DNA from: Prosapia bicincta
Lineage: Eukaryota > Arthropoda > Insecta > Hemiptera > Cercopidae
Direction of reading: 5' to 3'
Assembly: GCA_036971475.1 (NCBI GenBank)
Contig: JBAIZL010000003.1
Span: 88,942,542-89,006,541, forward strand
DNA length: 64,000 nt
Made by a program: the position numbers and the translations under genes. This document shows, in pieces, positions 47,601 to 50,798 of the stretch. Positions within the stretch are counted from its first letter, which is position 1. Each line of letters begins with the position of its first letter. The notes under the pieces were generated by a model. That model was not told the DNA's origin. It was given only the letters and a program-made list of their open reading frames with translations, and made no database searches.

Positions 47601-48548
47601 ATAAACTTCCTAGACCTTACCACCACCAAACACAATTTCAAAATATACAGAAAACCAACATCGGCCAAACCGGTAGATCATTCTACATACACTTCGAAGA
47701 TCACATCACCCAAAGAAACCGTACAAATCCACAACCCAGCTACTCAACACACCTAAAAAACACACATTACACACACAGACATACATACTGATTTAAACAT
47801 TCTTCATATATCAAAACAAAGTAAATTACTAATAACTTTAGAAAAATACGAAATATACAAACACTACACAACAGATAACAAAAACCTATTAGTTAAGTAT
47901 CATTTAATCATAGTTTAATTAGTGAATTCAAGATGATTATAACAAGCAACTGTAAATAATGTATATATATATATATAATGGAGATACTACCAATCTTTGT
48001 AAGTTAACTCGCAAAGTAAGATTCTTGTTTACGTACATATAGTGAAAGTAATAAGTGAATATAAGAAAACAGTGTTGCAAAGTTAAACATATAGATAAAT
48101 TTAGTATGCAAAAAAAAGTAAATTGCATATATTTTTACTAGTTTTGGTATAACTTGCCAAAAAAACTACTATTTATTGATATTTTTCAGCAGACTAGATC
48201 AGTGTATTGTTTAATGCTGTGAGTCACAGACAACAATGCACTGATCTAATGCAAAACGTGTCAGGTGAAAAATACCAGTGAGTTTGTTGCCAAGTGATAA
48301 CAAATATAGTCATTTAAAAAAAGAAGTACAACACAAAAGTGTATATATTTTGCAAAAATAGTATTTACCTCCCATTTTTCTGCCTTGAACAAAATATTTG
48401 CATTCTGTTGTATTCCTGAAAAGCAGGTTAATTTTTTATTCTTCAGTGACCACTTTTTGGTGAACTGGTCGAGATATGAACTTCCAGAATTGTAAGTTGC
48501 TTTTTCTTTATTAGTTCTTTGCCCCCAGTGACTCTTTAGGCCTTGCAT
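8497..48548 (-). CDS. CMTR2: CMTR2-type cap-specific mRNA 2'-O-methyltransferase, 12 coding exons
   Basis: This gene encodes the nuclear/cytoplasmic enzyme that 2'-O-methylates the second transcribed nucleotide of capped mRNA (cap2), using SAM. Twelve exons with GT-AG borders join without a phase conflict to 632 codons including the stop. Visible landmarks are AWCKF (catalytic Lys about residue 118), the SAM loop HLSEAPGAF (about 144-152), VTADGSIDC (catalytic Asp about 238) and GGNFVIKLF (catalytic Lys about 278), followed by [19 protein letters not shown]. As recalled, the human residues are K117, D235 and K275, so spacing is nearly identical. Residues after about 535 resemble the inactive second Rossmann domain. 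The predicted protein is shorter than the human one (about 770 aa), mostly at the C-terminus. Introns total about 38 kb and hold most of the transposons here. The family assignment is strong; exons 9, 10 and 12 are less certain. Confidence 0.88.
8696..8912 (-). CDS. CMTR2: CMTR2 exon 11, second Rossmann-like domain
   Basis: 217 nt, acceptor GTTTTAG, donor CAC|GTGAGT, ends phase 0. [19 protein letters not shown] and [20 protein letters not shown] resemble the human segment ending [21 protein letters not shown], the non-catalytic C-terminal domain. Confidence 0.8.
9290..9960 (+). pseudogene. Mariner (SETMAR-like) transposase relic
   Basis: Broken plus-strand frames give [16 protein letters not shown] followed by a TETHQM-like stretch (N-terminal HTH region). 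Further on come [21 protein letters not shown] (second Asp region, canonical HHDNAPAH) and a C-terminal piece KMLGSWYQF. Many stops and deletions; no clear terminal repeats. It lies in CMTR2 intron 10. Confidence 0.7.
10020..10620 (-). repeat. Two diverged tandem copies of a mariner 3'-end-like unit
   Basis: Units at about 10040-10330 and 10331-10610 share GACATAATG, CTAGAAAATAAATGAACTGA and CCTCTACACCAA in the same order. GGTGTGGCTAGAAAATAA resembles a mariner terminal repeat, and the following sequence resembles the C-terminal coding end in reverse. Strongly diverged. Confidence 0.55.
10985..11071 (-). mobile_element. PLE fragment, part 1 (split by hAT)
   Basis: On the minus strand this continues the PLE endonuclease frame that starts at 12673-12800, ending [12 protein letters not shown]. 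The join is seamless if the hAT and one target copy are removed. Confidence 0.6.
11072..12672 (+). mobile_element. hAT element (GTF2IRD2/ZBED-like), 1.6 kb, decayed
   Basis: Ends CAGGGATGTCCAAC and GTTGGACATTCCTG form an imperfect inverted repeat. Flanks CTCTAAAG (11064-11071) and TTCTAAAG (12673-12680) are an 8-bp duplication with one mismatch. It carries a broken transposase and interrupts a PLE fragment. Confidence 0.9.
11494..11850 (+). pseudogene. hAT transposase, N-terminal/catalytic piece
   Basis: [19 protein letters not shown] is the conserved start of the core; [19 protein letters not shown] holds the first catalytic Asp. Stops surround it. Downstream, at about 12030-12330, broken frames give [12 protein letters not shown] and [17 protein letters not shown], the hAT C-terminal dimerisation region. 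About half the protein between these is missing. Confidence 0.85.
12673..12800 (-). mobile_element. PLE fragment, part 2, GIY-YIG endonuclease
   Basis: Minus-strand frame gives [27 protein letters not shown], recognisable as a decayed GIY-YIG region (canonical YYIGQT) of a Penelope-like element. Confidence 0.65.
12810..14068. other. CMTR2 intron 10, otherwise no feature
   Basis: Apart from the PLE tail, no coding signal. The open frames at 13564 and 13781 look spurious. Confidence 0.4.
13380..13660 (-). mobile_element. PLE C-terminal tail and terminus
   Basis: Minus strand encodes [20 protein letters not shown] then [14 protein letters not shown], the tail after the GIY-YIG domain (compare LEKYEIYKH in related copies). 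The adjoining terminus at 13390-13460 has a weak hammerhead-like GAAACACGTC block and resembles 48170-48290. Confidence 0.65.
14344..14351 (+). promoter_or_regulatory. LTR TATA box
   Basis: TATAAATA in U3, identical in the 3' LTR copy; transcription would start about 25-30 bp downstream. Confidence 0.6.
14540..14725 (+). CDS. Small ORF in 5' LTR (61 codons)
   Basis: Starts [20 protein letters not shown] and ends FQDWL. The middle ([19 protein letters not shown]) could form a helix. The copy in the 3' LTR (18639-18824) is identical, but the LTRs are nearly identical anyway. It would be upstream of the gag-integrase ORF in the transcript. Function unknown. Confidence 0.3.
   Translation: MQLLRRRSVSEAVNMTSVKLLQGINEKIAEIDDLAILLLKRQRQLVGTEHLNEADVFQDWL
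15275..15296 (+). other. Primer binding site, tRNA-Lys-like
   Basis: TGGCACACAAACGTGGGG followed by CTCGA, two bases after the LTR. It resembles the complement of a tRNA-Lys 3' end (TGGCGCCCAACGTGGGG) with small differences. Confidence 0.6.
15486..17501 (+). CDS. Gag-like coiled coil fused in frame to integrase
   Basis: 671 codons, intact, ATG after a poly-A run. Residues 1 to about 295 are Glu/Lys-rich; about 130-290 are coiled-coil-like, with repeats such as [15 protein letters not shown] and [15 protein letters not shown], resembling an N-terminal gag region. From about 297 ([20 protein letters not shown]) it is integrase. The zinc motif is H322, H327, C357, C360. The core has D389 (SIDFIGPF), D448 (QTDHGTQF) and E483 (NIVERVNK), with D-E spacing of 35. 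A GPY/F module lies at 616-618. Nucleocapsid, protease, RT and RNase H are missing. The junction keeps frame and no stop interrupts it. It may be expressed as a fusion or be a neutral deletion derivative. Confidence 0.93.
   Translation: MESETGTYNLRGEKAKKTEKLEEYKKHNRSRKGTAIEEAAKGKYVTLKEKINEKEEEATIGLIELEKGTSLEIQETETEGTDMPIEESEVETQVDEARGLPLMQTQQKKGNNEGVDLRNIMRTLMEMSVNINTGREEMNRKFEQSNEEIRKLNKNSEEIKEENKEMKEEMNRGFASSRLEMDKKFESLKEENRRMIEDMREQLRTENNAVIGVMRRDLEEKIKENFEETKEIIADVTEINKKEIEKVENITIQNREELRVLNREIAIEKNNNNDRIDRLETEGRRNNEKQGELTQRVYKRNRESWKIVVPKGMIKEIVGTCHEYYLHAGAKKCHTILSESFTWKKMGKSIRGIIKTCYICQRAKNVTQGNFGEMKGIQVEKPKEQLSIDFIGPFQRTVGGYKYLVVILDVFTKFVQIYKLKKETTGEAIKCLENYIEKFGRVERIQTDHGTQFNNKKWLEYIKNREMKPIFSPIRRPQSNIVERVNKIIRCLRTYCHHNHREWGKYLEVINQAINEIPHETTGYTPNQLQLGIQDERFWQKEIKNLGWSSKLINLERHLEIARSRIKKKAHKRAEKFNRTHKIEELNVGDKVLVKENWQPQGIRGEMAKLFYIYDGPYVITKKYGKATYEIKDARSNKIRGIFHISLLKKFYEPREAHHGESDKFQIEQIK
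17502..18164 (+). other. LTR element 3' untranslated region
   Basis: A-rich, no open frame of note, ending in the purine tract. Confidence 0.6.
18151..18164 (+). other. Polypurine tract, candidate
   Basis: AAATTTGGGGACTA directly before the 3' LTR. G-rich and in the expected place, though short. Confidence 0.5.
18165..19373 (+). repeat. 3' LTR
   Basis: Near-identical to the 5' LTR. Differences seen include C/T at the start, an extra G in AATGGCACATGG, longer A and T runs, and A/T, A/G and C/T changes in the second half. Its own AATAAA is at 19178-19183. Confidence 0.95.
19590..20715 (+). mobile_element. PLE family 1 copy, RT end to terminus
   Basis: Broken plus-strand frames give [20 protein letters not shown] and [13 protein letters not shown] (end of RT), then a decayed GIY-YIG part and HTRTI-like tail. 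The outer 70-100 bp at both ends are inverted copies of each other (GAGACAGAACGTTTTCGATC left; its complement, diverged, right), the usual flipped pseudo-LTR arrangement. A hammerhead-like motif ends it. Confidence 0.85.
20616..20661 (+). ncRNA. Hammerhead-like motif, PLE family 1 copy A
   Basis: CTGATGA at 20621-20627, stem II GATCG/CGATC, then TAAA in place of GAAA. Helix I AGACA/TGGCT has one mismatch; stem III is the short palindrome AACGTT. Probably inactive because the core G12 is changed. Confidence 0.5.
21040..22109 (+). mobile_element. piggyBac element, 1.07 kb
   Basis: Both ends are TTAACCCTTAGCACTCG, perfect 17-bp inverted repeats including the TTAA target. It holds the 3' half of a transposase gene only. 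Confidence 0.93.
21424..21927 (+). pseudogene. piggyBac transposase, C-terminal part
   Basis: A single frame with three internal stops reads [15 protein letters not shown] (canonical MGGVDLAD), [30 protein letters not shown], then the Cys-rich zinc domain [26 protein letters not shown]. The N-terminal half with the first catalytic Asp residues is deleted. Confidence 0.92.
22168..22310 (-). CDS. CMTR2: CMTR2 exon 10 (probable)
   Basis: 143 nt, acceptor CTTACAG, donor CAG|GTAAGT. It encodes [19 protein letters not shown] and continues to KKRSG. The two spare nucleotides complete a Ser codon with the first base of exon 11, which supports a direct join although the intron is 13 kb. No homology recognised by eye. 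Confidence 0.66.
23289..23360. repeat. (CA)n(TA)n microsatellite
   Basis: About 20 CA units followed by TA units, joined to an inverted PLE family 3 terminus (23360-23520). Confidence 0.9.
23360..23520 (-). mobile_element. PLE family 3 terminus, solo, inverted
   Basis: Reverse complement matches the right end of the copy at 26480-26600 (GTACAACGG-type block, TTACAATAGTAAT, CACTTA). Contains a hammerhead-like motif at 23471-23513. Confidence 0.75.
23471..23513 (-). ncRNA. Hammerhead-like motif, PLE family 3
   Basis: Minus strand: helix I GTGAT/ATCAC, box TCGACAA, stem II GGTC-AAGT-GACC, GAAA, stem III palindrome GGCGCC, cleavage-site-like CTC. The box departs from CUGANGA. Confidence 0.45.
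23818..25131 (+). pseudogene. PLE (Neptune/Poseidon-like) RT and GIY-YIG
   Basis: First frame (to 24480): [20 protein letters not shown] and [12 protein letters not shown] (RT catalytic Asp pair), then FLDVEV. Stops and shifts at 24480-24550. Second frame (24553-25002): [20 protein letters not shown] (Cys linker typical of this lineage) and [20 protein letters not shown] (GIY-YIG). After a shift near 25002 the frame ends [16 protein letters not shown] at TAA 25131. The RT N-terminus is missing. It differs clearly from the other PLE families in this window. Confidence 0.88.
25289..25775 (+). repeat. Tandem duplication of PLE 3' end with (TA)n
   Basis: Copies 25289-25513 and 25552-25775 share about 165 bp at very high identity (TTCGATTGA, AAAGACCACTGTGTGG, CTACAGWGTGGACTC), each ending in CCAAAAAATCTAT and a TA tract (25452-25511, 25724-25772). 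Each contains a weak hammerhead-like GACCAC-TGT-GTGGTTGAAA. Confidence 0.85.
25990..26478 (+). CDS. PLE GIY-YIG endonuclease domain, open 162 codons
   Basis: Open from after a TAG at 25987 to TGA at 26476, with no internal stop but no start Met. [20 protein letters not shown] contains the GIY-YIG core; [16 protein letters not shown] and [20 protein letters not shown] follow; [14 protein letters not shown] is the conserved tail. The upstream RT part is lost. The stop codon overlaps the start of a hammerhead-like motif. Confidence 0.85.
   Translation, partial: TPTYKPNKKIIKYLNNINHKTNTEKHNQSGVYKITCNDCNAFYIGKTTRSFKIRFEEQYRAFKNKNTKVSNVAAHLISHKHEITNYENNLTILEINNNPIELNSLEKYNIYKKHTQQFNEPTDHYTEDILYKNIIHPDQEKMRVTSTNTNITDRTSTPEKYQ
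26475..26515 (+). ncRNA. Hammerhead-like motif overlapping PLE stop codon
   Basis: Helix I GTGAT/ATCAC (5 bp), box TCGACAA, one extra T, stem II GGTC/GACC, GAAA, stem III AGG/CCT with GTG loop, then C before helix I. All three helices form. The box departs from CUGANGA at three positions. Confidence 0.5.
26625..26672. repeat. (TA)n microsatellite at PLE end
   Basis: About 24 TA units directly after the PLE terminus sequence CGTAAAATATCAA. Confidence 0.9.
26743..26910 (-). CDS. CMTR2: CMTR2 exon 9 (probable)
   Basis: 56 codons, acceptor TTTCAG, donor CAG|GTAAAG, phase 0 at both ends. [17 protein letters not shown] weakly matches the GQRN...TYNERK block of human CMTR2. The rest ([21 protein letters not shown]) is not recognisable, so membership rests mainly on strand, order and phase. 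Confidence 0.68.
27037..28328 (-). mobile_element. mariner transposon, 1292 bp
   Basis: Terminal repeats of about 31 bp (CRAGGCGTRTTTTTAA then TTAAGGGCCGTTTG or CTAAGGGCCGTTTG) with TA at 27035-27036 and 28329-28330. Complete length for the family. The transposase is broken. Confidence 0.95.
27206..28169 (-). pseudogene. mariner transposase, disrupted
   Basis: Starts [20 protein letters not shown] at 28169. A TGA interrupts the first helix-turn-helix (…ISATEIH, stop, QISEVYG). The frame continues to KIVHKKLNS at 27813, then about 13 residues are missing and two shifts follow. The C-terminal frame (27784-27206) has [15 protein letters not shown], where the catalytic Asp (TGDETW) is Gly. [15 protein letters not shown] (second Asp) and [15 protein letters not shown] (third Asp) remain. 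Inactive. It lies in CMTR2 intron 8, same strand as the gene. Confidence 0.93.
28331..29025. other. CMTR2 intron 8, no feature seen
   Basis: AT-rich, no recognisable element or exon. The open frame at 28226-28543 mostly overlaps the mariner end. Confidence 0.4.
29026..29621. mobile_element. Tigger-derived element with internal minisatellite
   Basis: Left end CAGTAGAATTTCGATAATTC and following 150 bp match, inverted, the 3' end of the Tigger relic at 3640-3775 (AAAAAATAGGAGTT, GAACCCTAA, ATAATTAA). Right end ACTCTACTG is followed by TA. The middle is a 50-bp tandem array. Confidence 0.85.
29191..29540. repeat. 50-bp tandem repeat, seven units without length change
   Basis: Units start at 29191, 29241, 29291, 29341, 29391, 29441 and 29491 (last one diverged). 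Shared core: ATAAA, TTGGAAGCC, GACTCATTT, CTTTGCATAC, GTATTGAT. No indels between units. Confidence 0.93.
30058..30219 (-). CDS. CMTR2: CMTR2 exon 8
   Basis: 54 codons, acceptor TTTCAG, donor TTG|GTAAGA, phase 0. [13 protein letters not shown]...LRVAKEY...FNGLKRI follows the spacing of the human block NIRLFE...LRDCAIQYF...FQLKHL. Confidence 0.82.
30515..30600 (+). mobile_element. Tigger/pogo left terminus fragment
   Basis: CAGTAGAACTTGGATAATTC followed by CTGATAATTCGAAG is a pogo-type end with subterminal repeats, preceded by TA. No matching right end found. Confidence 0.6.
30600..35168. other. CMTR2 intron 7, no clear feature
   Basis: 4.5 kb of AT-rich DNA. Part of 30660-31120 could be the 5' region of the Tigger element begun at 30515. 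No transposase, exon or terminal pair recognised. Confidence 0.4.
35169..35269 (-). CDS. CMTR2: CMTR2 exon 7
   Basis: 101 nt, acceptor TTTCAG, donor CAG|GTATCT. It encodes [19 protein letters not shown]...CASYFMKNQ, matching the KRKALFPHHVIPDSFL block that follows the catalytic domain in CMTR2. It is too short and lacks an ATG, so it was found only from the reading frame and splice sites. Confidence 0.88.
35630..35860 (+). other. GA-rich (purine) tract in CMTR2 intron 6
   Basis: Strand-biased GGAG/GAAG/GCTGGAG pattern. The 67-codon frame at 35498-35701 is probably a by-product. Confidence 0.5.
36394..36600 (-). CDS. CMTR2: CMTR2 exon 6, second catalytic Lys
   Basis: 207 nt. [13 protein letters not shown] contains the second catalytic Lys. 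[19 protein letters not shown] is the highly conserved end of the RFM methyltransferase fold. It ends ...EKYG with one nucleotide carried into exon 7. Confidence 0.93.
37140..37251 (-). CDS. CMTR2: CMTR2 exon 5, catalytic Asp
   Basis: 112 nt, starts in phase 0 and leaves one nucleotide (G) to complete a Gly codon in exon 6. VTADGSIDC carries the catalytic Asp; [13 protein letters not shown] follows, as in the family. Confidence 0.92.
37577..38110 (+). mobile_element. PLE family 4 C-terminus and terminus
   Basis: A 57-codon open frame (37577-37750) ending SSLFSLL then TGA, with [17 protein letters not shown], looks like a PLE C-terminal tail. About 275 bp further a terminus with a hammerhead-like motif and ATTTATAGCAAGGGTTATTG matches 62941-63015. 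Confidence 0.6.
38018..38065 (+). ncRNA. Hammerhead-like motif, PLE family 4
   Basis: CTGATGA at 38026-38032, an extra TGA, stem II GCTAAC/GTTAGC, AAAA in place of GAAA, short stem III, AUC. Helix I is weak here. Confidence 0.4.
38130..38579. other. CMTR2 intron 4 remainder, nothing seen
   Basis: No coding or repeat signal recognised. Confidence 0.4.
38580..38780 (-). CDS. CMTR2: CMTR2 exon 4
   Basis: 67 codons, acceptor TTTAG, donor CTG|GTAAAA, phase 0. [15 protein letters not shown], then [15 protein letters not shown] and TGDLM, match the CMTR2 segment around NTLNPYHEAN/WYFGPDNTGDIM. Confidence 0.92.
39649..39807 (-). CDS. CMTR2: CMTR2 exon 3, catalytic Lys and SAM loop
   Basis: 53 codons, acceptor CTAG, donor AAG|GTAATT, phase 0. 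It begins AWCKF, whose Lys is the first catalytic residue of the K-D-K set, and contains [17 protein letters not shown], the FtsJ/RFM SAM-binding signature. Confidence 0.92.
40315..40322 (+). promoter_or_regulatory. TATA box of the hAT transposase
   Basis: TATAAATA, 160 bp before the transposase ATG at 40475, in a locally GC-rich stretch. Confidence 0.55.
40475..42045 (+). pseudogene. hAT transposase with BED finger, frameshifted
   Basis: Begins [15 protein letters not shown]. The BED finger is [24 protein letters not shown] with one Cys lost. A shift near 40710 leads to [33 protein letters not shown]; another near 40975 precedes [19 protein letters not shown] (first catalytic Asp); another near 41075 gives [29 protein letters not shown] (second Asp) and [17 protein letters not shown]. 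The last frame (41722-42042) ends [13 protein letters not shown]. About 50-100 C-terminal residues are gone. Few substitutions per kb suggest moderate age. Confidence 0.92.
42060..42172 (-). mobile_element. Pogo-like terminus fragment
   Basis: Ends GACAGGTTTCACTGTATA, which read in reverse (CAGTGAAACCTGTC, then TTAGACGGACC) resembles a pogo/Tigger terminal repeat. No partner end found. Confidence 0.45.
42691..43860 (-). mobile_element. hAT-like element with duplicated terminus
   Basis: Ends CAGGGTGTCTAGT and ACTAGACACCCTG are inverted. The left terminal 55 bp are present twice in tandem (42691-42745, 42746-42800). A transposase fragment lies on the minus strand. No clear 8-bp flanking duplication. 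Confidence 0.8.
42814..43233 (-). pseudogene. hAT transposase fragment
   Basis: 139 codons. [20 protein letters not shown] (first catalytic Asp region), [20 protein letters not shown] and [15 protein letters not shown] follow the order seen in hAT transposases of the FDESLN type. The N-terminal zinc finger and the rest of the core are absent. Confidence 0.82.
43861..45260. other. CMTR2 intron 2 remainder, nothing seen
   Basis: AT-rich, no feature recognised. Confidence 0.4.
45261..45422 (-). CDS. CMTR2: CMTR2 exon 2
   Basis: 54 codons, acceptor TTTAAAG, donor CAG|GTAAGT, phase 0 at both ends. [12 protein letters not shown]...[13 protein letters not shown] matches the conserved pre-catalytic helical block of CMTR2 (human pattern: NEVK...LDEWHEHTAFTN). 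Confidence 0.85.
45674..45825. mobile_element. PLE family 2 terminus as foldback
   Basis: Arms ACTTGTAAATATGTTACACT and complement (about 30 bp, outer part ACTAAAAA) flank about 85 bp that match 51340-51440 in reverse. Confidence 0.8.
45731..45774 (-). ncRNA. Hammerhead-like motif, PLE family 2 copy
   Basis: Minus strand: helix I CTGAG/CTCAG (perfect 5 bp), box TTGACAA, stem II GGGA/TCTC region, GAAA, short stem III, GTC. The box departs from CUGANGA at two positions. Confidence 0.45.
45985..46060. mobile_element. PLE family 1 terminus scrap
   Basis: TTTATGACTATCCGAAC and adjoining bases match the outer end of family 1 copies (for example 19620 and 49000). Confidence 0.5.
46575..47215 (-). 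mobile_element. PLE family 2 copy, minus strand, GIY-YIG
   Basis: Minus frame: [20 protein letters not shown] then [15 protein letters not shown], a well-preserved GIY-YIG domain (about 46905-47035). The terminus GCTAACGCGTTTCAAAACAA matches 50925. Confidence 0.85.
47216..47905 (+). mobile_element. PLE family 2 copy, plus strand, rearranged RT
   Basis: Abuts the minus copy head to head. It holds a duplicated RT end (47216-47345 repeats 47510-47650), then [20 protein letters not shown] in another frame, and 47415-47756 with [20 protein letters not shown] and [11 protein letters not shown] short [14 protein letters not shown] stretch ends it. Confidence 0.8.
47415..47756 (+). pseudogene. PLE RT C-terminal fragment
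   Basis: 113 codons including the catalytic DD box (canonical YVDDILI, here DVDDILI) and the conserved FLDLT strand. The frame then runs out of register into the GIY-YIG region (RT-to-endonuclease linker deleted). Confidence 0.8.
48170..48290 (+). mobile_element. PLE terminus related to 13.4 kb copy
   Basis: Shares AATGCTGTGA, GCACTGATCT/GTGCTGACCT and AAACGTGTCAG/AAACACGTCGG blocks with 13390-13460. Confidence 0.45.
48369..48548 (-). CDS. CMTR2: CMTR2 exon 1 (start codon)
   Basis: 60 codons from ATG at 48548 to a GTAAAT donor, phase 0. It contains [11 protein letters not shown] and ends KAEKWE, which fits the N-terminal helical region of CMTR2 just before the conserved block in exon 2. The start is the first ATG of the open frame. 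A 5' UTR or upstream exon was not identified. Confidence 0.72.
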
Positions 48549-48859
48549 TTCAAGGTAAAAATGGATTTTAGGAGGTTATTGACGCACAATTATTCACTCT
48601 TTTATATGTTAATTATAAAATTATGAATGTAAAAATATAAACATCTAAAACAAACTTATTTTACTACATATGTTAGAACCAAAAACATTTACACAGATAT
48701 ATTATCAATCACCAAACATTCATGTTATTATAGAAAACTATTTTTCAATAACTTTCATGATACATTTCTAACGACTATATTCCAACCTAACTAATAATTA
48801 ATAAACGCCGACTACAAACACAACCAAATACAAAATTTCTACACAGTTTCTAACGAACA

Positions 48860-49030
48860 GATGATAACAAATGTCTTTGATATTTGCTATCTCTAATGCC
48901 GACTAGATTATTTCGGAAGACATTGATGAAGATCGGCACATAACGATCGAAAACGTTCTGTCCTAGTAAGTTTAACAAATTTACTAAATTCAAAGTTCGG
49001 ATAGTCATAAACTATTGTTTAAGTGATTGA
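48860..49030 (+). mobile_element. PLE family 1 3' end, solo
   Basis: Contains the family 1 hammerhead-like motif then AAGTTTAACAAATTTAC and AAGTTCGGATAGTCATAAAC. Confidence 0.75.
48918..48964 (+). ncRNA. Hammerhead-like motif, PLE family 1 copy C
   Basis: TTGATGA (C3 changed), stem II GATCG/CGATC perfect, GAAA intact, AACGTT, helix I AGACA/TGTCC. Confidence 0.5.
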
Positions 49031-49089
49031 TAGATTATTTCATTGAAACAATACACGTACGAAACTAGTAAGGGCCACACACATACACA

Positions 49090-49174
49090 CGTATATGTAA
49101 AATTACTTACAATAGTAATATATTAAACATACAGTCAGTGCAACGGAAAAACAATGGATAACGTAAAATATCAA

Positions 49175-49233
<59 letters not shown>

Positions 49234-49275
49234 AATATATACATATAATATAATACAATATATATATATATTTTT
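49090..49275 (+). mobile_element. PLE family 3 terminus plus (TA)n
   Basis: TTACAATAGTAATATA, CAGTGCAACGGAAAAACAAT and CGTAAAATATCAAGAATATA repeat the 26560-26625 end; a TA tract follows, as in the other family 3 ends. Confidence 0.75.
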
Positions 49276-49328
49276 TTTGTTGCTGATAAGCATTCTTTCA
49301 CGGATGGAAAAATATGATGAATGATCAC

Positions 49329-49446
49329 TATCCGAGGTACATCCGTTCATTCTGCAGTGCATAAAATCGTAATTCCGACGATTCTATTCTAGCGAAACGT
49401 TCGAACTGCGATTTTATGCACTCCTGAACGGATGTACTCCGGGTAG
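49329..49446 (+). repeat. Foldback with hammerhead-like loop
   Basis: Arms of about 45 bp (GTACATCCGTTCA, GTGCATAAAATCG; complement on the right) enclose CCGACGATTCTATTCTAGC then GAAACGTTC. The arms would continue directly into a helix I. Confidence 0.7.
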
Positions 49447-49800
49447 TAGCTATTATAATAATTTTCATATAATAATTACTATATTATAATTTTCGAAAAC
49501 ATATGGCCTATGTTTTTTGTCTCATTTATCACGTAGGTGATACATATCTTACATATTTCACCTATTCTATAAAAATCTTCTCACGGAAAAAAATGAACAC
49601 GTTAGATATAAACGGTAATTCCTAAAATATTTTTATGAAATAAGCTTAAATAATATTATCTATTTCAAATCAAGAAAACATTTCATAAAACTCTAGTAAT
49701 GTAATGTCCAATTCCCTTAATAAAAATTATAACTACAATTAGCAAGTAAGCCCTTTCGTATTCTCTTATTTAAGTATTATTAAATAATATTTAATACACA

Positions 49801-49975
49801 TTTGCTATTACTTGCGACCAGACTCTTTGTTAACTAAAAGTTGTTAAATTGTTAACCTACACTTGGAAGAAACGTTTTCGTCTTACGACCTCCTTCGAAA
49901 ATGTTTCCACTAAGTGTAAGTTAACAATTTAACAACTTTTAGTTAACAAAAGGTCTGGTCGCAAATAATAGCAAA
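49801..49975 (-). repeat. Foldback with hammerhead-like loop, 66-bp arms
   Basis: Left arm TTTGCTATTACTTGCGACCA through GTTAACCTACACTTGG; right arm is its complement with few mismatches. The loop on the minus strand reads CGAAGGAGGTCGTAAGACGA then AAACGTTTC. Confidence 0.75.
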
Positions 49976-50713
49976 AGTATAATAAATAATTAACAACAAA
50001 TTCGTCATAAACAGCAACAAATTATCGATATTAAATAAAAGTTTAATCAGTGAATTCAAGATGATTACAACAAGCATCTTTAAAAATTATAAAACAGAAT
50101 ATTGAATATTGTAATAATTTAGTACAGTTTTATAAAAATTTTCTGCTGTGGAGGAATTTGATTTATATGAAGAACAATGTATATATATTTTTTAAATCTG
50201 TGAAATTTATACTGCAGAAAATTACTTAACTATATCACTCGCGGTATTGGATATTTATATTTATCTAGCTAGCATTGGTAGGGTATGTCGTTTGAAAACA
50301 GATTTCCTTAAATAGTTGATAGTGTTAGAAATATATAATAATTAGTAGTTGTAAAATTACTAACTATTTTATTTGCGATAAAAGTAAGAGTAAATGAACA
50401 TAAAAAAGGTAGCATTATATCCTAATAGTCAAACTTTATTTGTATTTTTCATTTGTCTTTCCTTAAAATATAAACCCTCCTTTACAATTTATTTTAAACT
50501 AAACATAATTTTACCAATTGTAATAGTTAATATAAGGTGTTTATTAAAATAGTTCAAATAGTCTAATTTTTGTATGTAAGCTAATTTTTTTATAATGAAC
50601 TTTGCTTTTTACTATCATGAGACTGACAGTTTGTTTCTAAATTAATTGATAATACTATCTTCTAAAAATTAAATATGAGACTAAATTCTCAGTGTAACTT
50701 ATTTTCATTTCAG
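49976..50713. other. Region upstream of the plus-strand gene
   Basis: AT-rich; likely holds the 5' UTR intron (acceptor at 50713). No promoter motif could be fixed. Confidence 0.4.
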
Positions 50714-50798
50714 ATGTCCAATCATCCAGTATTTGAGAATTATTCTGAGAAATCTAGTGATATTTTAGGTTTATTTAAGAAAGGTGATTCAAAGAAAC
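50714..50798 (+). CDS. Unrecognised gene, exon 1 (start)
   Basis: 28 codons plus one nucleotide; starts MSNHPVFENYSEKSSD and ends at an AAAC|GTAAGT donor. The spare C plus GT from exon 2 makes an Arg codon. Confidence 0.7.

Noticed and set aside
49107..49362. Two overlapping open frames rich in Tyr and Ile
   Set aside because: They are translations of the (TA)n microsatellite.
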